Source: DAOVRD01 sp964521715 (lineage in GTDB: Bacteria > Planctomycetota > Brocadiia > SM23-32). From it: DNA of 64,000 bases. How positions within the stretch are numbered: position 1 is the stretch's first letter; each line of letters begins with the position of its first letter. Where the stretch lies: positions 124,001 to 188,000 of the forward strand of contig CAZFSS010000002.1 of the NCBI GenBank assembly GCA_964521715.1. Direction: 5' to 3'. This document shows, piece after piece, positions 26,728 to 34,420 of this stretch. Under the pieces are notes generated by a model that was given only the letters and a program-made list of their open reading frames with translations, was not told the DNA's origin and ran no database searches. The translations under genes were made by a program, and so were the position numbers.

Positions 26728-28035
26728 CTAGGAAGCGGAGCGCACGCGTCGTCCGCAACAATGCTTGAGCTTCCTGCCGCTGCCGCACGGGCAGGGGTCG
26801 TTGCGGCCGGGCGCGCGTCGCGCGGCCGGCCTGCCGGCCCTGGGCGCAGGCGGGGCAGCCTGAGCGCCCATGCTTCCCACCTCGACGTCCCGCCCTATGC
26901 GGTTCAGGAAGGCATGCAGCTGCGGCCTGACGGCCCGCTCCTTGATCTCCTCCAGCGTCCCGAAAACGTGGCTGAAGATGCGCTTGTTCGCCTCGCACAG
27001 ATAAGGCACGCCGTCGCCGCCGATCCCGAGCTTCTCGCGGTGACGGTAGCACCCGCCGTGGCAATACGCAAGCCACTCGCACCCTTCGCAGACGCGCGGC
27101 AGCGTGTGCGCCCGCCTGACGAACTCCCGGAAGACGGGCCCGGACAGCATCTGCTCGAGCGTCCTGCGGCGGACGTTGCCCAGCAGATAGTGCTCCTGCA
27201 CGTAGAAGTCGCAGGGGTAGACGTCCCCGTTCCACTCGACCGTCACCAGGTTCGAGCAGTCGCCCCTGAACTCGCAGCACTCGGGCGGCAGGCCGAAGAA
27301 GAGGTGCAGCCAGTTGTCTATCCCCCGCACGTAGTAGGTCGGGTCGTCGTTCTCCACCCACGCGTCGAACAGCTCGATCATGAAGTCCGCATACTGCGCG
27401 GCCGTGATGGAGTGCTCGGACAGGACGCCGGGCTCGCCCGTCGGCTCCGTGCAGGGGATGAACTGCGAGTAGTGCAGGTCGCCGTCCACAAGGAACCGGA
27501 AGATGCGCCGAGCGTGGTCCACGTTGGCCATGCTGATGACGACCAGGATGTTGAACTCGACGTTGTGCTTCTTCAGGAGTTCGAGCGCCCGCATCGTGAC
27601 GTCGAAGGCGGGCCTGCCGTTGGGGAAACGGCGCACGACGTTCAGGTCCTCGGGGCCGTCCACGCTGAGCCCGACCAGGAAGCGGTTCGCCGCAAGGAAG
27701 CCGCACCACTCATCGTCCAGCACGACGCCGTTGGTCTGGAGGCCGTTGCCGAAGCAGTCGCCGGAGCGGGCGTGGCTTCGCTCGATGCCGACGACCTGCC
27801 GGAAGAAGTCCAGCCCCAGCAGCGTCGGCTCGCCCCCCTGCCAGCCGAACTTGATCTCGTTCGGCCCGAGGGCCAGGTACTGCTCACAGGCCGCCTCGAA
27901 GACGTCGGGCGTCATGCGCGGCCTGTCAACGCCGGGGTAGAGCCGGCCTGCGGACCGGTAGTAGCAGTAGTCGCAGGCCATGTTGCAATCGTGGCCGGCG
28001 GGCTTGAACAGGATGCCCAGGTTCGGCTTTCTCAT
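26728..28035 (-). CDS. Anaerobic sulfatase-maturating radical SAM enzyme with C-terminal SEC-C motif
   Basis: 435 residues from the ATG at 28035 (no clear Shine-Dalgarno). Cys17-x3-Cys21-x2-Cys24 (CNMACDYCYY) is the radical SAM cluster. GWQGGEP binds SAM. SPASM-type cysteines for auxiliary clusters follow: CCEFRGDC, YPCDFYV and CEGCEWLAYCHGGC. The layout matches anSME enzymes, which oxidise an active-site Cys or Ser of sulfatases to formylglycine. After an Ala/Pro/Arg-rich linker the end reads NDPCPCGSGRKLKHCCG, a SEC-C zinc motif used elsewhere for protein binding. No sulfatase is encoded in the window, so clients lie elsewhere. Confidence 0.88.
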   Translation of the reverse strand: MRKPNLGILFKPAGHDCNMACDYCYYRSAGRLYPGVDRPRMTPDVFEAACEQYLALGPNEIKFGWQGGEPTLLGLDFFRQVVGIERSHARSGDCFGNGLQTNGVVLDDEWCGFLAANRFLVGLSVDGPEDLNVVRRFPNGRPAFDVTMRALELLKKHNVEFNILVVISMANVDHARRIFRFLVDGDLHYSQFIPCTEPTGEPGVLSEHSITAAQYADFMIELFDAWVENDDPTYYVRGIDNWLHLFFGLPPECCEFRGDCSNLVTVEWNGDVYPCDFYVQEHYLLGNVRRRTLEQMLSGPVFREFVRRAHTLPRVCEGCEWLAYCHGGCYRHREKLGIGGDGVPYLCEANKRIFSHVFGTLEEIKERAVRPQLHAFLNRIGRDVEVGSMGAQAAPPAPRAGRPAARRAPGRNDPCPCGSGRKLKHCCGRRVRSAS

Positions 28036-28215
28036 CGGATCTGGCGAACGATGTCGGAGGCTGGCGGCGCGTGCCGCGCCCTGCCCTCAAGTCCGGGAAC
28101 CGGTCCCCCTGGTAACACGAGGCGGGCCGCGCCTTCCCTCCCGAAGAGGCGTCCTGCCTCGACCTGTCGGGCGGCGAAACCGGCCGCAGCCGGGCGCGCG
28201 GATCGCAACGCGGCG

Positions 28216-29007
28216 CTACTTGTGCGCGCCGATCTTCTGCAGGAGCGAGTTGATCTTGTCCCGCAGCCGGGCGGCCATCTCGTAGTTCTCCCTGCGGATG
28301 GCGATTTCCTGCTCGACCTTGAGGCTTTGCAGCAGTTCCTCGTCATTGAGGGGAACGTTGTGCTTCTCTCTCAGGCTGCGGCGCAGGTCAACAAGGATCT
28401 GCCTCTCGGGGTTGTCGCCCCACTGGTCTTCCAGCTCGTACTCGATGCAGAAGGCCTCCACGTCGCGGATGCCGCTGTTGAGCGCGTCCAGCGCCTTGCG
28501 CGTGTCGCCGCCGTGCAGGTGGAGCAGCATCTCGGCGCGGGCGCGATCCACCACGAGGCTGGGACGGTAGCGATCGTAGTTGAAGATGATGGCTTCGTCG
28601 ACGCAGCACTCGCGGATCAGCTTGAGGATCTTCAGATTGTGGAGTGCGTCGCTGAGGGCGCGGCGGTAATCGGCCAGGTAGAAGAGGGCGCGGCTGCGCC
28701 GGTAATAGTCGAAGAGCTCCTCGGCCAGCTCCGAAACCAGTTCGGCGCCCAGCTCCGGGGACGATCCCTCCGACCCGTCCCCGGACGAAGTCGGATGCGC
28801 CAGCACGTAGATGCAGTAATCCAATACGCTGGGGAAGCCGTGGGGCTTCGTGCCGTCGGGCCGGCCGTCGATCTCCCACTGGATCACGCCGCTGCGGATG
28901 CGCAACTGGATCTTCATCGTCCCGTCAACGCCCATCACCTTGCGCACGTTGCGGGACTCGTCCCGATCCTCGTAAGGCCAGTCGCCGATGACTATAGACA
29001 GGTCCAT
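28216..29007 (-). CDS. UVR-motif protein of unknown function
   Basis: 263 residues from the ATG at 29007. The N-terminal ~85 residues are beta-rich. The middle part (YYRRSRALFYLADYRRALSD) is helical and TPR-like. Residues ~228-258 (LKVEQEIAIRRENYEMAARL) form a UVR/UvrB-UvrC interaction helix pair, also found in McsA-type proteins. No catalytic residues are evident. UVR helices mediate dimerisation or contact with a partner. Co-directional with the DUF1844 gene upstream. Best described as a conserved hypothetical with a protein-interaction motif. Confidence 0.75.
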   Translation of the reverse strand: MDLSIVIGDWPYEDRDESRNVRKVMGVDGTMKIQLRIRSGVIQWEIDGRPDGTKPHGFPSVLDYCIYVLAHPTSSGDGSEGSSPELGAELVSELAEELFDYYRRSRALFYLADYRRALSDALHNLKILKLIRECCVDEAIIFNYDRYRPSLVVDRARAEMLLHLHGGDTRKALDALNSGIRDVEAFCIEYELEDQWGDNPERQILVDLRRSLREKHNVPLNDEELLQSLKVEQEIAIRRENYEMAARLRDKINSLLQKIGAHK

Positions 29008-29063
29008 AGTCGGGTCGTTTGCGTGTTTTGGTTCGGCATCGAGCCGCGCACGCGCCGGACGGC

Positions 29064-29504
29064 TCAGCCGGATGGCGCCGCGTCCTCCTGCTTCCCTTCC
29101 GCCTGCCGTTCCGAAGACCGCACGTAGCGCATGCGCAGGTCAGTCAGCACATTCTGCATGTAAGAGGCTTCGTCGCCGCTCAGGTTCCCCTGAGTCTTCT
29201 GCTGAAGCATGGCGATGGTGTCGATCAAGTATCCGGCTTCGAGGGCGTCTCGCTGCTTCTTGCCGGTCAGCGGGCTCTCCACGTCGCCGAGCGCAACAAG
29301 GGTCTGCGTGTAGAGGCCCGCCAGGAGCACCTCGATGCTCGGCTCCGGAAGCGGGCGGCTTCGGCCCTCCCGGGCTCCGGTCGGTCGCTCGCGCTCCGGC
29401 TGCTCCGCCCGCAGCCTCGCCTTCTCATCGGCGACGGCCTTCTTCCAGTCCTCGTCAACGTGAAGCTCGGAAGCGTTCTGCTGCTTCTCGTTGTCTTCCG
29501 CCAT
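29064..29504 (-). CDS. DUF1844 domain-containing protein
   Basis: 146 residues from the ATG at 29504. Begins with an acidic/charged stretch containing LHVDEDWKKAVADEK, then PSIEVLLAGLYTQTLVALGD, ESPLTGKKQRDALEAGYLID and LQQKTQGNLSGDE, which match the DUF1844 family along its whole length. The family is short, soluble and of unknown role, and is common in Planctomycetota, Acidobacteria and deltaproteobacteria. A TATAAT box on the minus strand (29557-29562) lies about 55 bases upstream, though no good -35 box is visible. Confidence 0.88.
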   Translation of the reverse strand: MAEDNEKQQNASELHVDEDWKKAVADEKARLRAEQPERERPTGAREGRSRPLPEPSIEVLLAGLYTQTLVALGDVESPLTGKKQRDALEAGYLIDTIAMLQQKTQGNLSGDEASYMQNVLTDLRMRYVRSSERQAEGKQEDAAPSG

Positions 29505-29711
29505 CTGGGTTTCCCAGCAATTGCACCGCGGACGCCGATCGGCTCCACATCAACTTATTATAGGAGAACGATTCGCGCAGCGCATTTCAAGAGACTTTTC
29601 CTCCGGCCGCCCGGGAGCTGGACAGCACGGACGGCATGCCTTAGCATACGGCGGGCCGGCGGGAGTTGGCCGGCAGGCAAGAGGGCCAGGCGGACGGAGG
29701 CGGGTGCGGCA

Positions 29712-30704
29712 ATGGTTCTATGGGCCGGAGTGGATGAGGCGGGTTACGGTCCGCGCCTGGGGCCGCTCGTGGTGGCGGGAACGGCCTTCGCCGTCCAGGA
29801 GCGTGTGCCGCCGCCGGACCTATGGGACCTGCTCGCCGACGCCGTCGCCAAGAACGCCAGAGGCAGCGACGGACGGCTGGTCGTCAACGACAGCAAGAAG
29901 GTCTACTCCCCCGCCACCGGCCTGAAGCGGCTGGAGGAGGGAGTGCTGGCGTTCCTGGCCGTCAGCGAGGAGGCGCGCCGGCGGGCCGGGCGCATTCGCC
30001 GCACCGGGGACCTGTTCGCCTTACTGGAGGGCGAGGGCGCATCGCCCGGCGATCCGTCGCCGTGGTTCCGCCGCGCGGCCGATCTGGCCCTGCCCCTGGA
30101 GAGCAACCTCTCGGCGCTGAGAAGCAAGGCTTCCGTGCTGCGGCGGGCCCTCCGCAGCAGCGGGATCCGGATGCTTTCCGCACGCGCGGCCGTGGTCTTG
30201 CCCCTGGAGTTCAACCGCGTCGTCGCCCGCACGAGGAACAAGTCCCTCCTGCTCTTCCAGAAGTGCGGGCTGATCCTTCAGGAGCTCTGGCGGCGCGCCG
30301 GCCCGGGCCAGTCGCACGTGCTCGTGGACAAGCACGGCGGAAGGGCGCGCTACAGGCGGCTGCTGCTGGACGTGTTCCCGGCCTGCCGCTGCGACGTCCT
30401 GGAGGAGGGTGCCGTGCGCTCCGCCTACCGCATCGCCGACCCCGGCCGGTCGGACCGCACCCTCATCATCACCTTCCAGGAGAACGGCGAGGCGCATGCT
30501 CTGCCCACGGCGCTCGCCTCGATGACGGCGAAGTACGTGCGCGAGCTCTACATGCGGGCCTTCAACGCCTACTGGCAGGAGCGCATGGAAGGGCTCAGGC
30601 CGACGGCCGGCTACTCCGGCGACGCCGGGCGGTTCCTGAGCGACATTGCGCCGCTGCTGCGCGCCGAGGAGGTGCCGGTCGAGGCCCTGGTCAGGCGCCG
30701 CTAG
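29712..30704 (+). CDS. RNase HII-like protein of unusual type
   Basis: 330 residues from the ATG at 29712 with GGAGG 11 bases upstream. AGVDEAGYGPRLGPLVVAG (residues 5-23) is a variant of the RNase HII opening DEAGRGP, with Asp8 and Glu9 as metal ligands. VNDSKKV near residue 58 matches the DSKKL motif. VDKHGGR near 205 could supply another acid, as the central Asp does in RNase HII. At 330 residues it is much longer than RNase HII (~200-220), with an inserted region of ~120 residues between motifs. It may hydrolyse RNA in RNA-DNA hybrids, but altered motifs leave the substrate open. Confidence 0.72.
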   Translation: MVLWAGVDEAGYGPRLGPLVVAGTAFAVQERVPPPDLWDLLADAVAKNARGSDGRLVVNDSKKVYSPATGLKRLEEGVLAFLAVSEEARRRAGRIRRTGDLFALLEGEGASPGDPSPWFRRAADLALPLESNLSALRSKASVLRRALRSSGIRMLSARAAVVLPLEFNRVVARTRNKSLLLFQKCGLILQELWRRAGPGQSHVLVDKHGGRARYRRLLLDVFPACRCDVLEEGAVRSAYRIADPGRSDRTLIITFQENGEAHALPTALASMTAKYVRELYMRAFNAYWQERMEGLRPTAGYSGDAGRFLSDIAPLLRAEEVPVEALVRRR

Positions 30705-30765
30705 CAGGCTGTCAGGCGAGTCGCCTTGCATTCTCGCAGCCACCGCTCGGCAGCGGCCGCGACCT

Positions 30766-30793
30766 GTAGGGGCACGGCGCGCCGTGCCCCTAC
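30766..30793. repeat. 28-bp perfect palindrome (REP-like)
   Basis: GTAGGGGCACGGCG followed directly by its complement CGCCGTGCCCCTAC. It lies in the 160-base gap between the RNase HII-like and nitrilase genes. Palindromes of this GTAGGGGC..GCCCCTAC style recur in many environmental bacterial genomes as dispersed repeats. It could also act as a weak terminator for the upstream gene. Confidence 0.7.
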
Positions 30794-30865
30794 GTATCAG
30801 TCCGCGCAGGGGACGGTGAAGCGGAGGCAGTGCCGGAGGACTGACGCCAGATACGGAGGATCGCC

Positions 30866-31846
30866 ATGTCACGCAAGGTCTGGGTAAGCACGACGGCCTT
30901 TCACTACTCGGGCGGCCCGACTGTGCAGGCCAACATCGACAAGGCCGCCCGCCTGATCGACCTCGCCGCCCTGAACCGGCCCGACATCGTCTGCCTGCCG
31001 GAGACGTTCGGCTACGTCAACGTCCCGCACGAGCGGGCCGAGCAGGTGGCCGAACCCATCCCCGGCCCCACCACCGAGATGGCCATCGACCGGGCGAGGA
31101 AGCACGGCACGAACGTGATCTGCCCCGTGCTCCAGAAACTCGACGGCCGGGTCTACAACTCCGCCGTCGTCATCGACCGCGATGGGCAGATCCTGGGAAC
31201 CTACGACAAGCTGCACCCCGTGACCACGAGCTTCGACTTCACGGAGTTCGAGAGCGGCGTCACGCCGGGCCGCGAGCCGAAGGTGTTCGACCTGGACTTC
31301 GGCCGGATCGGCATACTGATATGCTTTGACATCCAGTGCGCGTGCGAGTGGGCGCGGCTGGCCGAGATGGGCGCCGAGATCGTGTTCTGGGCCTCCGCCT
31401 ACGACGGCGGGTTCCACTTGCGCGCCATGGCCTGGGACTACCACTACTACGTGGTCTCCGCCGTGCTATCCTCGCACGCCGGCATCATCGACATGACGGG
31501 CGAGGTGCTCGCCCAGACCGAGTCCCCGCAGGCCGTCGTCGGCCGCGAGATCAACCTGGAGAAGAAGGCCTTCCACACCGATTTCAACGGGTCGCAGATA
31601 CCGGCCATCCGCCAGAAGTACGGGCGCGACGTGACCATCCACCGTTACCACCAGGAAGGCGTCATGACGGTTGAGTCGAACCGGCCGGGCCTCACGATCA
31701 GGGACCTGATGGCCGAGTTCGACCTGGAGTCGATCCCCGACTACGTCGCCCGCCACGAGCGCGCGGAATCCTTCACTCGGGCGGGCAAGAAGCCGCCGGC
31801 CCAGCCGCCGCGGCGCGTCAAGGCTCAGTGGGCGTCGCCGGAATGA
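30866..31846 (+). CDS. Carbon-nitrogen hydrolase (nitrilase superfamily)
   Basis: 326 residues from the ATG at 30866 with GGAGG 6 bases upstream. The catalytic triad is visible: Glu46 (LPETFGY), Lys114 (YDKLHP) and Cys152 (LICFDIQ). The alpha-beta-beta-alpha domain ends near residue 250, followed by a ~75-residue tail ending in a basic, Pro-rich stretch. Enzymes of this superfamily hydrolyse nitriles, aliphatic amides or N-carbamoyl compounds; ICFDIQ rather than CYDLRFP does not match a well-defined branch. Probably cytoplasmic and monocistronic. Confidence 0.87.
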   Translation: MSRKVWVSTTAFHYSGGPTVQANIDKAARLIDLAALNRPDIVCLPETFGYVNVPHERAEQVAEPIPGPTTEMAIDRARKHGTNVICPVLQKLDGRVYNSAVVIDRDGQILGTYDKLHPVTTSFDFTEFESGVTPGREPKVFDLDFGRIGILICFDIQCACEWARLAEMGAEIVFWASAYDGGFHLRAMAWDYHYYVVSAVLSSHAGIIDMTGEVLAQTESPQAVVGREINLEKKAFHTDFNGSQIPAIRQKYGRDVTIHRYHQEGVMTVESNRPGLTIRDLMAEFDLESIPDYVARHERAESFTRAGKKPPAQPPRRVKAQWASPE

Positions 31847-31861
31847 GCGGGTGCGGGGCCC

Positions 31862-31899
31862 GGCCAGGCGGACCGTGCGGGTCTGCGGCCGGCCTGGCC
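31862..31899. terminator. GC-rich hairpin between convergent genes
   Basis: GGCCAGGC (31862-31869) pairs with GCCTGGCC (31892-31899) across a 22-base loop that can itself fold. Placed between the converging nitrilase and uracil-DNA glycosylase genes, consistent with a bidirectional stop structure; no T-tract. Confidence 0.4.
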
Positions 31900-31954
31900 C
31901 GGCGTCAGGAATGCCGGCCTGCGCGCGGGCGGCGGACCGATCGCCTCAGGTTAC

Positions 31955-32611
31955 TCAGAACAGCCCGGGCGGCTGCGGCGGCCCTTCGGCCAGCGCTATC
32001 ACGATGAGCCGCAGGTCGTGCCACGCCTGCCCCTTCTGTCCGGGCGAGCGCAGCAGATAGGCGGGATGGTAGGCCGGCAGGACCGGAATGCCGTTGTAGA
32101 AGTGCCACTTGCCCCGCAGGTCGCCCATCGAGCGGTTGGTGTCGAGCAGCGCGTTGGAGGCGGGGCGGCCCAGCGCGCAGATGATCTTCGGCCGGACCAA
32201 CTCGATCTGCCTGTGAAGATAGGGCAGGCACGCCTCCACTTCGTCGGCGCGGGGATCGCGGTTGTTGGGCGGGCGGCTCTTCAGGATGTTGGTGACGTAG
32301 ACCTCCTCCCGCCCCAGCCCCATGGCGAAGACCATCCTGTCCAGGAGCTTGCCGGCGGGACCCACGAAGGGGATGCCCTGCGCGTCCTCCTCCCGCCCGG
32401 GCGCCTCCCCGACGAACATCAGGGCGGCGTTCGGGTCGCCGCGCGCGAAGACCCCCTGCGTCCTGCTCCGGTGCAGCGGGCACCGGGTGCAGCGCATGAC
32501 CTCCTCTTCGACCTTGCGCAGCTCGGCGGACGGCCCCGGCGCCTTAAACAGGGCGTCCACGCCCATCATCTTCTCCAGTTCCAGCCGCTTCTTGAGCCGG
32601 TCGGGGCGCAT
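31955..32611 (-). CDS. Type 4/5-like uracil-DNA glycosylase with iron-sulfur cluster
   Basis: 218 residues from the ATG at 32611 with GCGGAG 5 bases upstream; the frame upstream to 32671 has no such site. CTRCPL near the N-terminus supplies two of the four 4Fe-4S cysteines. GEAPGREED is motif 1 with the catalytic acidic residues of family 4 UDGs, followed by FVGPAGKLLD and YVTNILKSRPPNNRDP. HPAYLLRSP is motif 2. It removes uracil from DNA in base excision repair. The other expected cysteines include ACLPYL and ICALG positions. Confidence 0.9.
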   Translation of the reverse strand: MRPDRLKKRLELEKMMGVDALFKAPGPSAELRKVEEEVMRCTRCPLHRSRTQGVFARGDPNAALMFVGEAPGREEDAQGIPFVGPAGKLLDRMVFAMGLGREEVYVTNILKSRPPNNRDPRADEVEACLPYLHRQIELVRPKIICALGRPASNALLDTNRSMGDLRGKWHFYNGIPVLPAYHPAYLLRSPGQKGQAWHDLRLIVIALAEGPPQPPGLF

Positions 32612-32680
32612 CGGAACTCCGCATTCAGGCGTCCATCGCGCCATGGTATAGGGCGGCGGGCCGGCATGCAACGGGACGCA

Positions 32681-33658
32681 TCATCGCCCGAGCGCTGCGA
32701 CTCGGGCGGCCACGTCGCCAACGGACGGCCAGGCGCCCCCGGGCGCCCGGACCACCTGTACCCTCGGCCCGCGCGGCGCCCACACGCAGGGATCCGTCGG
32801 GCCGAAGACCGCCACGGTCGGCGCGCCCAGGGCGGCGGCCAGATGGGAGACCCCGCTGTCGTTCCCCACGTAGCAGCCGCAGTGCGTCAGAAGCGCGGCC
32901 ACCCGGCCCAGGTCCAGGCCGGCTGCCCTGGCCAGCGGCACGCGCAACGGCAGGCGGTCCGCCACTTCCCGGCAGGCCTGCTCGTCCGCCGGGCCTTCGA
33001 TCAGCAGGATCGGCCTCTCAAGCAGCTCAGCCAGGCGGGCGAAACGCTCGGGCGGCCAGCACTTCCGCCGCCCCCCGCTTCCCGGATGGATTGCGACCGG
33101 CCTGCGGCCCGCAGCCGGGCTGCGGCCCGCAGGCAAACGCGATGCAAGCCACCGCCCGGCCCGCTCGCCTTCCTCGCGCGGCACGCGTACGTCGGGGAAC
33201 GGCAGGGGCTCCGGGGCGGGATCCGCAACGGCCCGGGCGAAGTGCACGGCCGCATGACCGGGTCCCGGCGGCCGGACGGGCCACGTCAACACGGGGCCGG
33301 GGCAGAGACGCCGCACGTTGCTCACCAGGGCCTCATCCGTGCCGGAGCTGTAGATCACCACGGCGTGCGCCTGCGCGAAGGCGCCCGTGGGGTCCTCAGC
33401 CGCGCCGGCGATGAACAGCGGCGTCAGCAGCGGGGAGTCGAACCGCACGACGCGGACGGGGAAGGCGAGCAACGGCGCGATCTGCTCCGCCCAGGCGGAA
33501 CCGACCAGCGTGATCGCCGCACGCGGCGCTTCCCGCAGCATCACCTGGAGCGCGGGCACTGTCAGCAGCGTATCCCCCAGGCCGCCGGGCCTGACGATGG
33601 CAACACGCGCCTCCCCGCGCCGGGGCAAGCCCGCCGCCACTTCCTGCCGCAGCCGCAT
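32681..33658 (-). CDS. Glycosyltransferase family 9 (heptosyltransferase-like) protein
   Basis: 325 residues from the ATG at 33658 with AAGGAGG 5 bases upstream. The GT-B fold begins VAIVRPGGLGDTLLTVPAL, the GT9 signature with an acceptor-side catalytic Asp. The second lobe has VAIHPGSGGRRKCWP and YVGNDSGVSHLAAALG, the nucleotide-sugar site. Related enzymes add heptose to LPS inner core at the cytoplasmic membrane, in line with waaA in this window; ADP-heptose use is not proven. The coding sequence contains a near-perfect inverted repeat (33101-33133) encoding the linker LPAGRSPAAGRR. Runs 69 bases upstream of the uracil-DNA glycosylase gene. Confidence 0.86.
   Translation of the reverse strand: MRLRQEVAAGLPRRGEARVAIVRPGGLGDTLLTVPALQVMLREAPRAAITLVGSAWAEQIAPLLAFPVRVVRFDSPLLTPLFIAGAAEDPTGAFAQAHAVVIYSSGTDEALVSNVRRLCPGPVLTWPVRPPGPGHAAVHFARAVADPAPEPLPFPDVRVPREEGERAGRWLASRLPAGRSPAAGRRPVAIHPGSGGRRKCWPPERFARLAELLERPILLIEGPADEQACREVADRLPLRVPLARAAGLDLGRVAALLTHCGCYVGNDSGVSHLAAALGAPTVAVFGPTDPCVWAPRGPRVQVVRAPGGAWPSVGDVAARVAALGR
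33101..33133. repeat. 14-bp inverted repeat inside the GT9 coding region
   Basis: CCTGCGGCCCGCAG and CTGCGGCCCGCAGG flank a 5-base loop, with one mismatch between arms. It falls exactly in the hinge between the two GT-B lobes, where length changes would be tolerated. Confidence 0.55.
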
Positions 33659-33786
33659 GGCGCCCTCCTTGCATTCCGGCGCTTCGCTCGCCCTCGGGCC
33701 GACGTGATGGGTTCTGCTGGAGGCTCCAAGAAAAGGAGCCACTTCCCACTGGGGGCGGTGGCTCCTGAGTCTGCGGGCTGTCAGCG

Positions 33787-34122
33787 CTATTGCCCGTAAG
33801 CGACCGTCGTGAACTTCGCGTAGATGCCCAGGATGTTCTCGAACCTGTAGTCCGCGTAGTGCACTTTGGTGATGCCGCCGTTGTGGGCGGCCTTCTGGAT
33901 GCTGGCGTCGCCGATGGCGATCAGGCCCAGTATGTTCTCAGCCGTCGCTTCGCCGCGCTTCTCGGTGATCGGCGTCTGGTCGTAGTTCAGGCTGAGCGGG
34001 GCGTCAACCTGCGCGAATAGCATGCCGTGACCAGGCACAACGGGCGCCGCGTAGTACCCGGCGCAGCCGACCGACAGCCAGAGAACCCCACAGAGGCCGA
34101 CAAGGCACGCATACCGTTTCAT
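33787..34122 (-). CDS. TRL-like family lipoprotein
   Basis: 111 residues from the ATG at 34122 with GGAGGAG 8 bases upstream. The signal sequence MKRYACLVGLCGVLWLSVGC ends in a probable lipobox Cys at residue 20, so the mature protein is likely lipid-anchored. ENILGLIAIGDASIQKAA and TKVHYADYRFENILGIYA are characteristic of the TRL-like family (PF13146), small envelope proteins of unknown function often found next to tRNA genes in spirochaetes. No tRNA was seen here. A strong promoter sits about 125 bases upstream, giving an unusually long leader. Confidence 0.82.
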   Translation of the reverse strand: MKRYACLVGLCGVLWLSVGCAGYYAAPVVPGHGMLFAQVDAPLSLNYDQTPITEKRGEATAENILGLIAIGDASIQKAAHNGGITKVHYADYRFENILGIYAKFTTVAYGQ

Positions 34123-34246
34123 CGCCGTTTCTCCTCCAAAGAGCTGTAATCCCCGCCTGCAAAGCCACAATCTCCTGCCGGGTCACGTCTGTCCGCCGTC
34201 GCCGATCACCTCCTTCCCCGGACCCCAGCAAAGCCGGCAAACTGTC

Positions 34247-34275
34247 CTTTTACACCGGGGGCACGCGAATGTCAA
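34247..34275 (-). promoter_or_regulatory. Strong promoter of the TRL-like lipoprotein gene
   Basis: Consensus TTGACA (complement of 34270-34275) and TAAAAG (complement of 34247-34252), 17-base spacer. The implied leader of about 120 bases is GC-rich and contains a second GGAAGGAGG well upstream of the start codon; no known riboswitch was recognised. Confidence 0.65.
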
Positions 34276-34336
34276 GCAGGTGACAGCGCACGCCCGGTTG
34301 CCCCGGGCGCGCTCCAACCGGCGCTTGCCGGCCCCT

Positions 34337-34366
34337 TTGAAAACGCGCCCCGCCTTGGGCTAGAAT
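34337..34366 (+). promoter_or_regulatory. Sigma70-type promoter for clpP
   Basis: TTGAAA at 34337-34342 and TAGAAT at 34361-34366 with an 18-base spacer, 54 bases before the clpP ATG. Confidence 0.65.
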
Positions 34367-34420
34367 GTAAGCGCTGGGTTCTGGGATGCGCACATTTCTG
34401 CCAAGCTCGCAGGTATCCAG

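Noticed and set aside
26092..29127. 1011-codon plus-strand open frame
   Set aside because: Antisense to the TIM-barrel start, STAS, sulfatase-maturase and UVR-motif genes, all of which show conserved motifs; the plus-strand translation shows none.
32018..33799. 593-codon plus-strand open frame
   Set aside because: Shadow of the uracil-DNA glycosylase and GT9 genes.
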